Assembly (NCBI RefSeq): GCF_024181585.1
Contig: NZ_CP054258.1
Span: forward strand, 1,364,001 to 1,428,000
Length of the DNA: 64,000 nt
Direction: 5' to 3'
Source of the DNA: Treponema socranskii subsp. buccale
Lineage (GTDB): Bacteria; Spirochaetota; Spirochaetia; Treponematales; Treponemataceae
Position numbers and translations under genes: made by a program. Below are positions 1-9,209 of this stretch, piece by piece (positions within the stretch are counted from its first letter, which is position 1; every line of letters begins with the position of its first letter). The notes beneath the pieces were generated by a model. The model did no database searches. It had not been told where the DNA came from and worked only from the letters and a program-made list of their open reading frames with translations.

Positions 1-1
1 A

Positions 2-859
2 AAAACTTTTTCGCCTTTTGAAAAAATCGAATGCAAAGGAAAACTCCTCTACGGCAACCGTATATTTCACTGCCACGTCCACGAACCCGGTCACGGCTGG
101 CTCGATTTGAAAAACGCGCTCGCGCAGTCCTGCGACGTCTACTTTTGGACGATCGGACGCGATTACCTCGGTATCGACAAAATCGCACAGTATTCGACTA
201 TGTTCGGACTCGGAAAAAGCGCCGAAATCGATTTGCCGACCCAAGCTTCCGGCTTTATTCCGACAGCGCAGTGGAAAGAGCGAAAGTATCACGAACGGTG
301 GCTCGGAGGAGATACGATGTCCGCATCTATCGGACAGGGCTATATCCTCACCACACCTCTCCAAATCGCGGACATGATGGCGATGGTGTGTACGGAAGGA
401 GTCGTCTATAAGCCGCATCTGCTTAAAGAAGTGCGCGATCCTGTAACAAACGAAGTCATCACGGAAGTAAAGCCCGAAGTTTTATTTAAATCCGATATAC
501 CCGCCGACGTGTGGAAAACCGTACAGGAAGACTGCCGCTATACGATCACCGACGGCACTCCCCAGTACCCGATGCGCAATAAGCGTTTTCAAAGCGCGGG
601 AAAGACGGGAACATCCGAAGTCGCCCAGTATAAAAACAGCTGGCATTCGTGGATGGTCGCCTACGCACCTTACGATGCCCCCGTTGAAGATCAAATCGTC
701 GTTTCGACCCTTGTCGAAGCCGTAAACAAGTGGGAATGGTGGGCGCCCTATGCGACGAACATCATCATACAGGGTACATTGGCGAATCAAACTTATGAAG
801 AAGCCGTAAATGCGCTCGGCTTTCATTATCTTCTTGCGAACGGGAACAGGCAGGAGTAG
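2..859 (+). CDS. mrdA: Penicillin-binding protein 2, C-terminal part (cut by window edge)
   Basis: Peptidoglycan DD-transpeptidase of the elongasome, anchored in the inner membrane and acting in the periplasm. Only the last 285 or so residues are here; the frame is open from base 2, so the start lies outside. The transpeptidase KTGT box (AGKTGTSEVAQ) is visible around base 600, and the stretch NALAQSCDVYFW near base 110 is typical of class B PBPs just after the SxN region. It is followed at once by rodA, its usual partner (the SEDS polymerase), which strengthens the PBP2 assignment over other class B PBPs. The ATG at 107 is internal. Confidence 0.9.
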   Translation, partial: KTFSPFEKIECKGKLLYGNRIFHCHVHEPGHGWLDLKNALAQSCDVYFWTIGRDYLGIDKIAQYSTMFGLGKSAEIDLPTQASGFIPTAQWKERKYHERWLGGDTMSASIGQGYILTTPLQIADMMAMVCTEGVVYKPHLLKEVRDPVTNEVITEVKPEVLFKSDIPADVWKTVQEDCRYTITDGTPQYPMRNKRFQSAGKTGTSEVAQYKNSWHSWMVAYAPYDAPVEDQIVVSTLVEAVNKWEWWAPYATNIIIQGTLANQTYEEAVNALGFHYLLANGNRQE

Positions 860-863
860 GGCA

Positions 864-2177
864 GTGAAACTTAAAATCATCGATGCATTCGATTATATTC
901 TTTTGGTCTGCGTCCTCGTGCTTACCGCGGCAGGCATCGCATTCATCTATTCGTCCGCGATCAATTCCGACGGCGTTCTCGTTACGAATGAATACGTCAA
1001 ACAGACGGTTTGGGCTTCTATCGGCATCGTGCTTATCGTCATAACGGCGCTCTACGATTATCGAAAAACGACGCGCTACGCCTATATTTTATATGCGGCT
1101 CTGGCTCCCGTGCTTTTGTATACGGTCATATTCGGCCGCCACGTCAACGGTGCGAACAGCTGGATCGGCATCGGTCACTTCGGCATACAGCCGTCCGAAT
1201 TCGGTAAAATCATTTTTATTTTATTTCTCGCAAAATACCTTTCCGAAAGCGCCGGCGAAGTTCCGTTAAAGCGTTTTTTAATCGCCGCAGCCATTTTCGC
1301 TCTTCCCGTATTATTGATACTCGCTCAGCCCGATTTGGGAACGGCGAGCGTCTACATTCCCGTTTTTCTCGTCATGTGTTTTATGGCCGGTATTCCGCTT
1401 CGCTACATATTGTTCGTATTTGCCGTCGGGATGGGGACGATTTTTTTAACCGTGCTTCCGGTGTGGAACGACGTCATCGCGCATCGGAAAATTGCTGTAA
1501 TCGGAGCGCTCACCGACATACGCTTGCGTCTTTTGCTTATCGCCGCATCTCTTTCGATTGCGCTCATCGGAATCGTCGTGCGGCGCTATTTGCGCGGACA
1601 GCGGTATTTTTACTGGATTTCATACGGCGCTTTTATCGTTGCGCTTTCGCTTTTCGGTTCATACGGAGCCGGACACGTGCTCAAAGAATATCAGATCAGC
1701 CGCCTCATCGTTTTTCTCGATCCGTCCGTAGACCCCAGAGGAAGCGGATGGAACATCATTCAATCGAAGATCGCGATCGGTGCGGGCGGCATATTCGGCA
1801 GGTCGTTTTTGCACGGTACGCAGAGTCACTATCGATTTTTGCCGCAGCAGAGTACGGACTTTATATTCAGCATTTTGTCGGAAGAGCTCGGTTTTATAGG
1901 CGGGCTTATCGTCTTTGTGCTCTACGGCCTTATCTTTTTTCGGACGCTGAAAATCATGCGAAACTCGACGGGTTACGGTTTGTATATCGCAGCGGGTATA
2001 CTCGGCATGTTCTTTTTTCATTTTTTTGTCAACATCGGTATGGTTATGGGCATCATGCCGATTACGGGAATACCGCTTTTGTTTTTGTCGTACGGGGGGT
2101 CGTCTCTGTTGACTGCGATGGTCGCCGTAGGCCTTCTCATGAGTATCAATTACCACAAATACGGATTTGACGCATAG
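864..2177 (+). CDS. rodA: RodA, SEDS-family peptidoglycan glycosyltransferase
   Basis: Polytopic membrane protein of about 437 residues that polymerises glycan strands from lipid II for cell elongation, paired with PBP2. Family marks: a GANSWIGIGHFGIQPSEF motif near the middle of the first half, ILAQPDLGTA, and a C-terminal GIPLLFLSYGGSSLL motif. I chose the GTG at 864: an AGGAG sits 7 bases upstream, inside the end of mrdA, and the product then begins MKLKIIDAFDYILL. An ATG at 810 in the same frame would overlap mrdA by 50 bases and has no such site. The pair is co-transcribed, almost touching (stop 859, start 864). Confidence 0.93.
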   Translation: MKLKIIDAFDYILLVCVLVLTAAGIAFIYSSAINSDGVLVTNEYVKQTVWASIGIVLIVITALYDYRKTTRYAYILYAALAPVLLYTVIFGRHVNGANSWIGIGHFGIQPSEFGKIIFILFLAKYLSESAGEVPLKRFLIAAAIFALPVLLILAQPDLGTASVYIPVFLVMCFMAGIPLRYILFVFAVGMGTIFLTVLPVWNDVIAHRKIAVIGALTDIRLRLLLIAASLSIALIGIVVRRYLRGQRYFYWISYGAFIVALSLFGSYGAGHVLKEYQISRLIVFLDPSVDPRGSGWNIIQSKIAIGAGGIFGRSFLHGTQSHYRFLPQQSTDFIFSILSEELGFIGGLIVFVLYGLIFFRTLKIMRNSTGYGLYIAAGILGMFFFHFFVNIGMVMGIMPITGIPLLFLSYGGSSLLTAMVAVGLLMSINYHKYGFDA

Positions 2178-2525
2178 CCTTGAAGCCCGTAAAACAAACG
2201 GGGATAATTAATAAAGTCCCGGCAAAAGAGCCGCATCATTTATCCCGGTAGACAGAATTCGACACAATCGACATTTCAAAATATTGCCTAAAAAGCGGGG
2301 TAAAACACCCTGTTTTAAGGGGGTATTTTCATATCTTTTGGTAGACAGAATATACATTATGGGATGTAATTTAGGCGGGTAAATTTTTACACCGCGTCCG
2401 CGTCGTGGCGGCCAAGCAAAGAAAGCCGGCGGGTTTTAATTCCGGTTATCGCGGTAACGCATGCACAACCCAGGCGCACTTTTTTCCGTACGCAAAATAC
2501 GCAAACCGCAAGAGCGACGATCGAA
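2178..2525. other. Intergenic region with 12-bp repeat and hairpin
   Basis: This 348-bp gap separates convergent rodA and the heptose gene. No coding region seen. It holds two copies of GGTAGACAGAAT (2247-2258 and 2340-2351), and an imperfect hairpin between them at about 2302-2329 (AAAACACCC / GGGGGTATTTT arms) that could end transcription from either side. Confidence 0.5.
2302..2329. terminator. Possible bidirectional terminator
   Basis: The arms AAAACACCC and GGGGGTATTTT pair with one mismatch around an 8-base loop; A-rich on the left and T-rich on the right, as expected for a terminator usable on both strands between convergent genes. It is 125 bp past the rodA stop, so some other signal may act first. 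Confidence 0.4.
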
Positions 2526-3869
2526 TTATTCTTTGTTGATTATTTCCGAAACGCAATCGAGCACGTTGCGGTTTTTATCGATTAAAAAACTTTTTTTACA
2601 GCCGGCCTTTTCGCCCGCAATCACGTCTTTTTCGCTGTCGCCGATCATATACGATGCGCCGATATCGATATTGAAATCTTTTGCCGCCTGCAGGAGCATA
2701 CCGGGTTCGGGCTTACGGCAAGCACATTTGCATTTGTATGCGGCGTTTTCTCCCGCAAAGCCTTTATCGGGATGATGCGGGCAAAAATACAAACCGTCTA
2801 TAAACGCGCCTTTTTTTCCGAGTTCCGTTTCCATCTTATTGTGAATGCGTTCAAGTTCTTCGAAGGTACACTCTCCGCGGGCGATTACCGGCTGATTCGT
2901 TACGATGATTGCAAGGTAGCCGGATGCGTTGATTTTTTTTATCGCTTCGGCCGCTTCCGGAAGCAGTTCGAAGTTTCGGGCGTCGGTGATAAAACCGCAG
3001 TCTTTGTTTATCGTGCCGTCGCGGTCGAGAAAAACGGCTTTTTGCTTCGATCGTAAATTGCGCGCGGAAACTTTGCCGCTTCGGATGTCGGCTTCCGTTT
3101 CGTAGTAGCGCTCGGGCGTTCCCATGTCTTTGATGTATTCGGGCGTTTCGTACGCGAAAATTTTTCCGCTTTCGATATTCGGTTTTAAAACGTCCCGATC
3201 GAGGTCGATTTTATCGGGCGTTTCGTGATGGCGCGGTACGAAAGTCCGCGCGGTTTTTCGAAGCAGTTCTGGCGAAATGATTTCGATGCCCGCGTTGACG
3301 AGGTTTCGATACCACGTGCGCTCGTCTTCTTTTGCAAGCCATTTGACGACGCGGTGCGTATGCACGGGAAGCCCGCCTTCACTTTCGGGCGGCAGTATTT
3401 CCGTAACCAAAAGCGATGAATCGTAGGGATGTCCGTTCGGATGGGACGCGAGGCTTGCCCACGCGTTGTGCGTTTTGTGAAAATCGATAAAGCGATTGAA
3501 GTCGACGTCGAAAATTATATCGCCGCAGAGCAAAAGGAAATCGTCGTCGATTGCGGTTTTCGTATCGATTTCGCCGCAATTTTTTCCGTCGAGCATTTTA
3601 AAAAGTGCGCCGGCCGTTCCGAGCGGATGATCTTCCGTAAAATAATCGATAGTGACGCCGAACGCGCTCCCGTCGCCGAAATACTCTTTGATGACGTTTC
3701 CGAGATAGCCTACTCCGATCGTGATGTCCTTGAGACCGCACGCGCGCAGGTTTTCGATTTGATATCGGAGGATCGGCTTGCCGCAGATTTCGATCATGGG
3801 CTTCGGGACGTCGCTTCTGACGCTTTGAATGCGGCTTCCCTTGCCGCCTGCCATAATAATTGTTTTCAT
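2526..3869 (-). CDS. Fused heptose-1-P guanylyltransferase / heptose-1,7-bisphosphate phosphatase
   Basis: A 447-residue two-domain protein. Residues 1 to about 240 are a sugar-phosphate nucleotidyltransferase: MAGGKGSRIQ signature, DVPKPMIEI, LCGDIIFDVDF. This matches the HddC type that makes GDP-D-glycero-alpha-D-manno-heptose. Residues from about 277 on are a HAD phosphatase of the GmhB/histidinol-phosphatase type: FLDRDGTIN, IVTNQPVIARG, CRKPEPGML, MIGDSEKD. The next gene upstream on the same strand (start 4892) is the matching heptose 7-phosphate kinase, so the two supply three of the steps to GDP-heptose. A sedoheptulose isomerase (GmhA) is not in the window. Fusing these two steps in one chain is uncommon; the exact substrate is inferred from context. 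Confidence 0.82.
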   Translation of the reverse strand: MKTIIMAGGKGSRIQSVRSDVPKPMIEICGKPILRYQIENLRACGLKDITIGVGYLGNVIKEYFGDGSAFGVTIDYFTEDHPLGTAGALFKMLDGKNCGEIDTKTAIDDDFLLLCGDIIFDVDFNRFIDFHKTHNAWASLASHPNGHPYDSSLLVTEILPPESEGGLPVHTHRVVKWLAKEDERTWYRNLVNAGIEIISPELLRKTARTFVPRHHETPDKIDLDRDVLKPNIESGKIFAYETPEYIKDMGTPERYYETEADIRSGKVSARNLRSKQKAVFLDRDGTINKDCGFITDARNFELLPEAAEAIKKINASGYLAIIVTNQPVIARGECTFEELERIHNKMETELGKKGAFIDGLYFCPHHPDKGFAGENAAYKCKCACRKPEPGMLLQAAKDFNIDIGASYMIGDSEKDVIAGEKAGCKKSFLIDKNRNVLDCVSEIINKE

Positions 3870-3890
3870 ACGGTTAAATTAATAAGCTCC

Positions 3891-4892
3891 CTACTCTCTT
3901 TCGATATAGGTTTCGGGCCCGTAATAGATAACTTTCGTGCCGTCGTTTTCAAATCGGAACGGAACGTACATTTGATTTGCAAGGGCGGCTTTGACCGCTT
4001 CCTGTTTTTCAAACGGAACGTAGAACAGTAAAAAGCCGCCGCCGCCCGCACCGAGCAGTTTTCCGCCCAAAGCTCCGGCTTTTATCGCTCTGTCATACTG
4101 TTCGTCTATGCTTCCGGTTGAAATGCCCGGTGAAATGCCGCGCTTTAATTTCCACGTATAGTCGAGCAGCTTTCCGAATTCGTCGAGATTTACGGTTTTG
4201 TCGGTAAAAATCTTTTCGGCTTCATCGACAAGGCGGTACATTTTCAAAAGCTCTTCGGTTTTGTCTTTCATCGATTTTTCGGTACTTTGCTGAATATCCG
4301 AACTGAAGCGGCTGAATCCCGTAAAAAAAAGCATGAGACGGTCGTTGAGCGCTTTTTTGCGTTCTGGACTGATAATGACGGGTTTGACGCTGTAGCCGTC
4401 TCGGTTGAAATCGATGCGGTTAAAGCCGCCGAAGCTCGCCGCGATTTGATCCTGAATGCCGCCTGCCTCTTTGCATAAAATGCGCTCCAAATAAATCGCG
4501 TCGTCGGCAAGTTTTCGTTTGTCGGCGTATTTGCCTTTGAGCGCATAAAAGGCTTCGAGCATGCCGACGGCAAAACTCGAAGAAGTGCCCAATCCGCTTC
4601 GCGCCGGAAGATCGGATTCGTAAGTCATGCGGATATCGTGCATGTCGAGCCACTGCATCGCATTGCGGATCGCAGGATGCACGATTTCATCGTTGGAAAA
4701 AACTTTTTCTTCTTTGGAATACGTGAGATGCGTTTTGTAATCGAAAAACGGCGGCAAGTGGCGCACCGTTACGTAACAGTATTTGTCGAACGTCGTCGAA
4801 ATGACGGCGCCTCCGTGTTTATCGTAAAATCCGCTGAAATCCGTACCGCCGCCGAAAAAACTCATGCGAAACGGAGTTTGTGTAATTATCAT
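3891..4892 (-). CDS. hddA: GHMP kinase, probable D-glycero-alpha-D-manno-heptose 7-phosphate kinase
   Basis: Cytoplasmic sugar kinase of about 333 residues. Early motif TPFRMSFFGGGTDF, GHMP motif 2 LPARSGLGTSSSFAVG, and the C-terminal motif GGKLLGAGGGGFLLFY are all present; this combination is typical of the HddA/fucokinase branch. It would phosphorylate heptose 7-phosphate at C1 ahead of the downstream fused phosphatase/guanylyltransferase. I start at the ATG 4892 (MIITQTPFR), which matches family N-termini; an in-frame GTG lies three codons upstream. No strong ribosome-binding site is visible for either. The 21-base gap to the next gene implies one transcript. Confidence 0.82.
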   Translation of the reverse strand: MIITQTPFRMSFFGGGTDFSGFYDKHGGAVISTTFDKYCYVTVRHLPPFFDYKTHLTYSKEEKVFSNDEIVHPAIRNAMQWLDMHDIRMTYESDLPARSGLGTSSSFAVGMLEAFYALKGKYADKRKLADDAIYLERILCKEAGGIQDQIAASFGGFNRIDFNRDGYSVKPVIISPERKKALNDRLMLFFTGFSRFSSDIQQSTEKSMKDKTEELLKMYRLVDEAEKIFTDKTVNLDEFGKLLDYTWKLKRGISPGISTGSIDEQYDRAIKAGALGGKLLGAGGGGFLLFYVPFEKQEAVKAALANQMYVPFRFENDGTKVIYYGPETYIERE

Positions 4893-4970
4893 ACAAAACA
4901 CTATAAGGGCTAATCACCGCCGTGTCAATGATCGCGGCTTTAGAAAACTCGAAATTGAACTTTCGGTTTG

Positions 4971-5246
4971 TCAGCTTCCCGTCGATTTCGTTTTCAGATC
5001 TTCGGCAATCCGTCGCGCTTCTTTTTCGTTTTCGGGTCTCACGTATACCGACCACACATAGGGACTGTAATTTGGGTTGATGACTTGGCGCATATTGATC
5101 TTTGCGCCGCAGCCGCACGCGACTTCCGTCTGCACCCAGCCGGTACCGTAGGCAATGCCGTTTTTTTTGAGCAGCTTTTTGAGCGCTTTGAATTCACCGT
5201 AATTCCGGCTTTCGTAAATTTCAACTTTTTTTCCGAATAAAAGCAT
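4971..5246 (-). CDS. Small conserved hypothetical protein
   Basis: A 91-residue cytoplasmic protein that I cannot place in a named family. It has a CGCGAK segment in the middle and a Lys/Glu-rich end (RPENEKEARRIAEDLK). The N-terminal MLLFGKKVEIYES and the pattern of the middle recall small proteins that bind a signal or metal, but no function is claimed. The start at 5246 follows a GGAG seven bases away; an upstream in-frame ATG at 5276 has none. It lies 62 bases downstream of mfd on the same strand. Confidence 0.65.
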   Translation of the reverse strand: MLLFGKKVEIYESRNYGEFKALKKLLKKNGIAYGTGWVQTEVACGCGAKINMRQVINPNYSPYVWSVYVRPENEKEARRIAEDLKTKSTGS

Positions 5247-5307
5247 ATCTACTCCGCTTTTATAATTATACCTCATTATATCACGTTCCGAGCCGATACG
5301 GCAAACC

Positions 5308-8300
5308 TTATGCAAGTTTTTCGAGCCGCTCTCTGATAAATTCGCTTTTTTCTTTGAGACCGATTTTTCCGAGTTTTAAAAACAGCATATTCGGTTTTGT
5401 AGCGTCGAGCCATACGCTGCCCGAACTTTCTTTTATCAGCTGCAATACGCGATCGACCGAAATGTCGGATACTTTTGCAAATTCGATTTCGACGACGCCC
5501 TTCGATTCTTTGAGCGCGCTCACCGAAAGCTTTTTGCACAGGATACGTATTTCGGCGAGCGACAGGAGGCTCGCAACTTCATCGGGTACGGGACCGAAGC
5601 GGTCTTCGATTTCGTTCATCACCGCGATCAATTCGTCGTCCGTCTGCACCGACGCGATCTTTTTGTAGATTTCCATTTTCGTCTCCGCCGAGCGCACGTA
5701 GGCGTCGGGGATAAAGCCCGTGTATTCGAGTTCCATGAGCACTTCGCTCTGCGCTTTGTAATTTTCAGAGGCGGTAAGGCGTTCAACCGCTTCGTTCAGC
5801 AATTTCAAATACAATTCGAATCCGACGGCATACACGTCTCCCGACTGGTCGCGGCCGAGCAGGTTTCCCGCCCCGCGGATTTCCATATCTTTCATTGCGA
5901 TTTTAAAACCGCTTCCGAGTTCGGTAAAATCGCTGATGACTTGCAGGCGCTTCATCGCGACTTCGGAAAGAGATGTATTTTCGGGATATAAAAGATAGGC
6001 GTACGCTTTCCGGTCGCTCCGCCCGACACGCCCGCGGAGCTGGTAAAGCTGCGATACGCCGTACATATCCGCCCTGTCGATGATGATCGTGTTGACGTTC
6101 GGTATGTCGATGCCGTTTTCGATGATCGTCGTCGAAACGAGTACGTGAAATCCGCCGAGTTTAAAACGGCGGAAGATGTCTTCAAGTTCGGCGCTCATCA
6201 TTTGTCCGTGCGCGACGTCGACGAGCATTTCGGGGACGAGCCGTTCGATTTTGCGCCGCACTTCGAAAAGGGAGTCGACTCGGTTATGCAAAAAAAACAC
6301 TTGCCCTCCCCGCTCCGCTTCCCGCCTGATCGCAGTCGCTACGCGTTCGTCGCTGTACGGCTCTATAGACGTTTCGATCGCCTGCCGGTTTTGCGGAGGC
6401 GTCGTCAATAAGCTCATGTCGCGGATTTTCAGTAAACTCATGTGAAGCGTACGCGGGATCGGCGTCGCCGAAAGCGCAAGGCAGTCGATATTCGCTTTCA
6501 TCTCTTTGAGTTTTTCTTTGTCCTTTACGCCGAAGCGCTGCTCTTCGTCGATTATCATGAGGCCGAGATTTTTAAAAACGACGTCTTTTTGAATGACGCG
6601 GTGCGTGCCGATAAGAATGTCGATATCGCCCGATGCGAGGAGAGTTAAAGTCTTTTTTTGTTCCGCGTGCGGCACAAAGCGCGAGAGGACTGCGATTTTG
6701 ACGGGGAAATTCGCAAAGCGTTCGACACAGGTTTCGTAATGCTGTTCGGCGAGGATCGTCGTCGGCGCCAAAAAAACGACTTGCTTTCCGCCCATGACCG
6801 CTTTGAACGCGGCGCGCATCGCGATTTCGGTTTTGCCGTAGCCGACGTCTCCGCAGATGAGGCGATCCATAGGGACGGGTTTTTCCATATCGCGCTTGAC
6901 TTCTTCGGTGACGATCGCCTGATCTTTCGTATCTTCGTACGGAAAAGCCGCTTCGAACGAAGTCTGCCATTCGGTATCTTTCGGAAACGGAAATCCCCTC
7001 GACGCTTTTCTTCTCGAATAGAGATCGATGAGCTTTTTTGCCAAATCTTCGACGGCTTCCTGCACTTTGCGCTTTCGGTTTTCCCAGCTTTTGCTGCCGA
7101 TTTTATCGAGCTTCGGAGCATCTCCTTCGCTTCCGATATAGCGCTGCACCATATTCACCTGTTCGATCGGAACGAAGGCGACCTCTTTGTCCGCATACTC
7201 GAGCTTTATATAGTCCCGTTCGTTGCCGCCGGCTTTTACGCGCTCGATACCGCAAAAGATGCCGATGCCGTACTGCACGTGCACGACATAGTCGCCGGGT
7301 GTGAGTTCGACGAAAGTGTCGATTGCGGCGCTTTTCGCTTTTTTCAGCGATTTCGGCACCGCCCGCCTTCTGCCGAATATTTCGTTTTCCTGTATGACGA
7401 TGAGCTTTAAGTCGGGGATCGAAAAGCCTTCGGATATCGCTTCGGGAAAAACGGCGAGCGCATAACGTTTTTCGATCGAAACGGAAGGGCGCTCGAGCGT
7501 ACGATTTTTATACGTTCCCGCATCATGCGTTTCGCTGTCGCTTTCGTTCGAGGAGGTTTCGTCTCCGCGCTCTCCGGTAAAATCCGAAAGCAATCGGGCT
7601 ATGCGCCGTTCCTGATTTTCGCCGTCCGCAAAGACTGCGATCTTCCAGCCTGCGTTTTGCAGCTTTCCGATTTCCTCTTTCAAAAACGGAATATTGCCGA
7701 AAAAGCTCCGTGACACTTCGCACGGAAAAGCGATATCGGACGGAGATTTGTCAGTTGAAGCTGTGTCCGCACGAGAAACCGTATGAAAAAGTATACATCT
7801 TGATACTGTTTTTAAGTTCTTTTGGAAATCGGAGAGCATTTGCTCGGGCGGAAAGGCAGGAAACGAAAGGCGCGCTTTCCGATACATGCCGCCGTATTCC
7901 CGAACGATCGTTTCTTCGGCATTTACGAGACGCTCGTAATCGAAGAAAAAAACGGCCGTCCGCTCGCCGATATAGTCCGAAATCGTACAGCGTTTTTTCC
8001 ACAACACGGGATATAAGAGTTCTTCCCCTTCGCACGATTTTGCCGTTTCAAGCTCGGAAAGCATATTCGATAACACGGCTTTCGCTTCTTTCGTAAACGG
8101 GAGGTGCGCGCGAAAACTTTTTCGCGAAAGCGGCTTTTCGTCTCCCGATACGCCTGCATCGGTCAACTCATCTTCGTCGGAAGACGGTATCTCGCCGGCA
8201 CTCGTGTCATCCGCCGTATCGGAGTGTCCGTCCACATCGGAAAACGGCGCTGCCCCGTGTTGCAATGCCACATCCGACAGCCTCATTTCGTCTTCGGCGC

Positions 8301-9150
8301 TCACGGCCGTCGATTCGTAGGCTTCGATCGCATTTTTCAAATCGGTCAAAAGCGCATCGTCCCAAATCACTTCGCGCATCGGGGAAATAAAAACGCTTTC
8401 GAGGGAGCCGGTCGTCGTCTGCGTATCCGTGTCGAAAGTTTTAATCTGTGCGACGGTATCGAAGTCGAAAATGATGCGGCACGGAGCGGTGCTTTGCGGA
8501 ACGAATACGTCGAGCACTTCGCCCCTCAAACTGAACTCACCCTGCACGTAAACGCGCGGCGCTCTCGTATAGCCGAGAGATGAAAGCCGCTCTGCGGTTT
8601 TTATCGTGTCGGTGCGCAAGCCGCGCGAAATCGAAAAAGAGCGGCGCTTTACCGATTCGGGAGGCGGAAGCGGCGAAAGAAAAACGCGTTCGCTTACGAT
8701 AAAGATTCTCGGCTTTTGAGAAAAACCTTCCCTTCCTTCTCCGGCAAGTTTTGCAAGAGCCGCCGCGCGCTCTCCGAACACGGCCGCACCCCGCGATACC
8801 GGACGATAGGGTATCATACCCCACCACGGTATATCGATTATCTCCGCTTCGGGAAAAATCGAAGTCAAATCGGTGCGGATATCGATTGCTTCGTTTTCTC
8901 CGGGCGTGACGATGACGATGTCGGATGAACGCGAATCGAACGATACCGCTCCCGATACGCTTTCTTTAAACGCCGAAGATTGTATGCGCTCCGAGTATTC
9001 GGCTGTAAAATAAGCTGAAAGAGCGCCGTGAAGTCCTCTGACCGAAAAAGGAAAGCGGCACGAAGCATCCGTCAAACGGGAAACAGCATCGCGCATGGGA
9101 GGCCATGAGTGTATTGCTTCTTTGATAGAATTTGTCGATAATGTATACAT
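5308..9150 (-). CDS. mfd: Transcription-repair coupling factor Mfd
   Basis: SF2 DNA translocase that removes stalled RNA polymerase and recruits UvrA. At 1280 residues it is longer than the usual 1100-1180. Visible: UvrB-like N-terminal part; RNA-polymerase-interacting domain with DYVVHVQYGIGIFCGIE; Walker A GDVGYGKTEIAMRA; DEEQ box IIDEEQRFGV; SATPIPRTLHMS; helicase motif QLRGRVGRSDRKAYAYL; and the C-terminal D7 domain. The extra length comes from acidic, low-complexity inserts near residues 285-345 and 520-550, which fall between N-terminal domains. Start at 9150; no better upstream site seen. It faces the secreted-protein operon starting at 9210, leaving 59 bp for two divergent promoters. 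Confidence 0.96.
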   Translation of the reverse strand: MYTLSTNSIKEAIHSWPPMRDAVSRLTDASCRFPFSVRGLHGALSAYFTAEYSERIQSSAFKESVSGAVSFDSRSSDIVIVTPGENEAIDIRTDLTSIFPEAEIIDIPWWGMIPYRPVSRGAAVFGERAAALAKLAGEGREGFSQKPRIFIVSERVFLSPLPPPESVKRRSFSISRGLRTDTIKTAERLSSLGYTRAPRVYVQGEFSLRGEVLDVFVPQSTAPCRIIFDFDTVAQIKTFDTDTQTTTGSLESVFISPMREVIWDDALLTDLKNAIEAYESTAVSAEDEMRLSDVALQHGAAPFSDVDGHSDTADDTSAGEIPSSDEDELTDAGVSGDEKPLSRKSFRAHLPFTKEAKAVLSNMLSELETAKSCEGEELLYPVLWKKRCTISDYIGERTAVFFFDYERLVNAEETIVREYGGMYRKARLSFPAFPPEQMLSDFQKNLKTVSRCILFHTVSRADTASTDKSPSDIAFPCEVSRSFFGNIPFLKEEIGKLQNAGWKIAVFADGENQERRIARLLSDFTGERGDETSSNESDSETHDAGTYKNRTLERPSVSIEKRYALAVFPEAISEGFSIPDLKLIVIQENEIFGRRRAVPKSLKKAKSAAIDTFVELTPGDYVVHVQYGIGIFCGIERVKAGGNERDYIKLEYADKEVAFVPIEQVNMVQRYIGSEGDAPKLDKIGSKSWENRKRKVQEAVEDLAKKLIDLYSRRKASRGFPFPKDTEWQTSFEAAFPYEDTKDQAIVTEEVKRDMEKPVPMDRLICGDVGYGKTEIAMRAAFKAVMGGKQVVFLAPTTILAEQHYETCVERFANFPVKIAVLSRFVPHAEQKKTLTLLASGDIDILIGTHRVIQKDVVFKNLGLMIIDEEQRFGVKDKEKLKEMKANIDCLALSATPIPRTLHMSLLKIRDMSLLTTPPQNRQAIETSIEPYSDERVATAIRREAERGGQVFFLHNRVDSLFEVRRKIERLVPEMLVDVAHGQMMSAELEDIFRRFKLGGFHVLVSTTIIENGIDIPNVNTIIIDRADMYGVSQLYQLRGRVGRSDRKAYAYLLYPENTSLSEVAMKRLQVISDFTELGSGFKIAMKDMEIRGAGNLLGRDQSGDVYAVGFELYLKLLNEAVERLTASENYKAQSEVLMELEYTGFIPDAYVRSAETKMEIYKKIASVQTDDELIAVMNEIEDRFGPVPDEVASLLSLAEIRILCKKLSVSALKESKGVVEIEFAKVSDISVDRVLQLIKESSGSVWLDATKPNMLFLKLGKIGLKEKSEFIRERLEKLA

Positions 9151-9209
9151 ACGGTTTGTCCGATATTATAAGAAAGGTCTATTACCCTTATACCTTTTGG
9201 GAGACGTAA

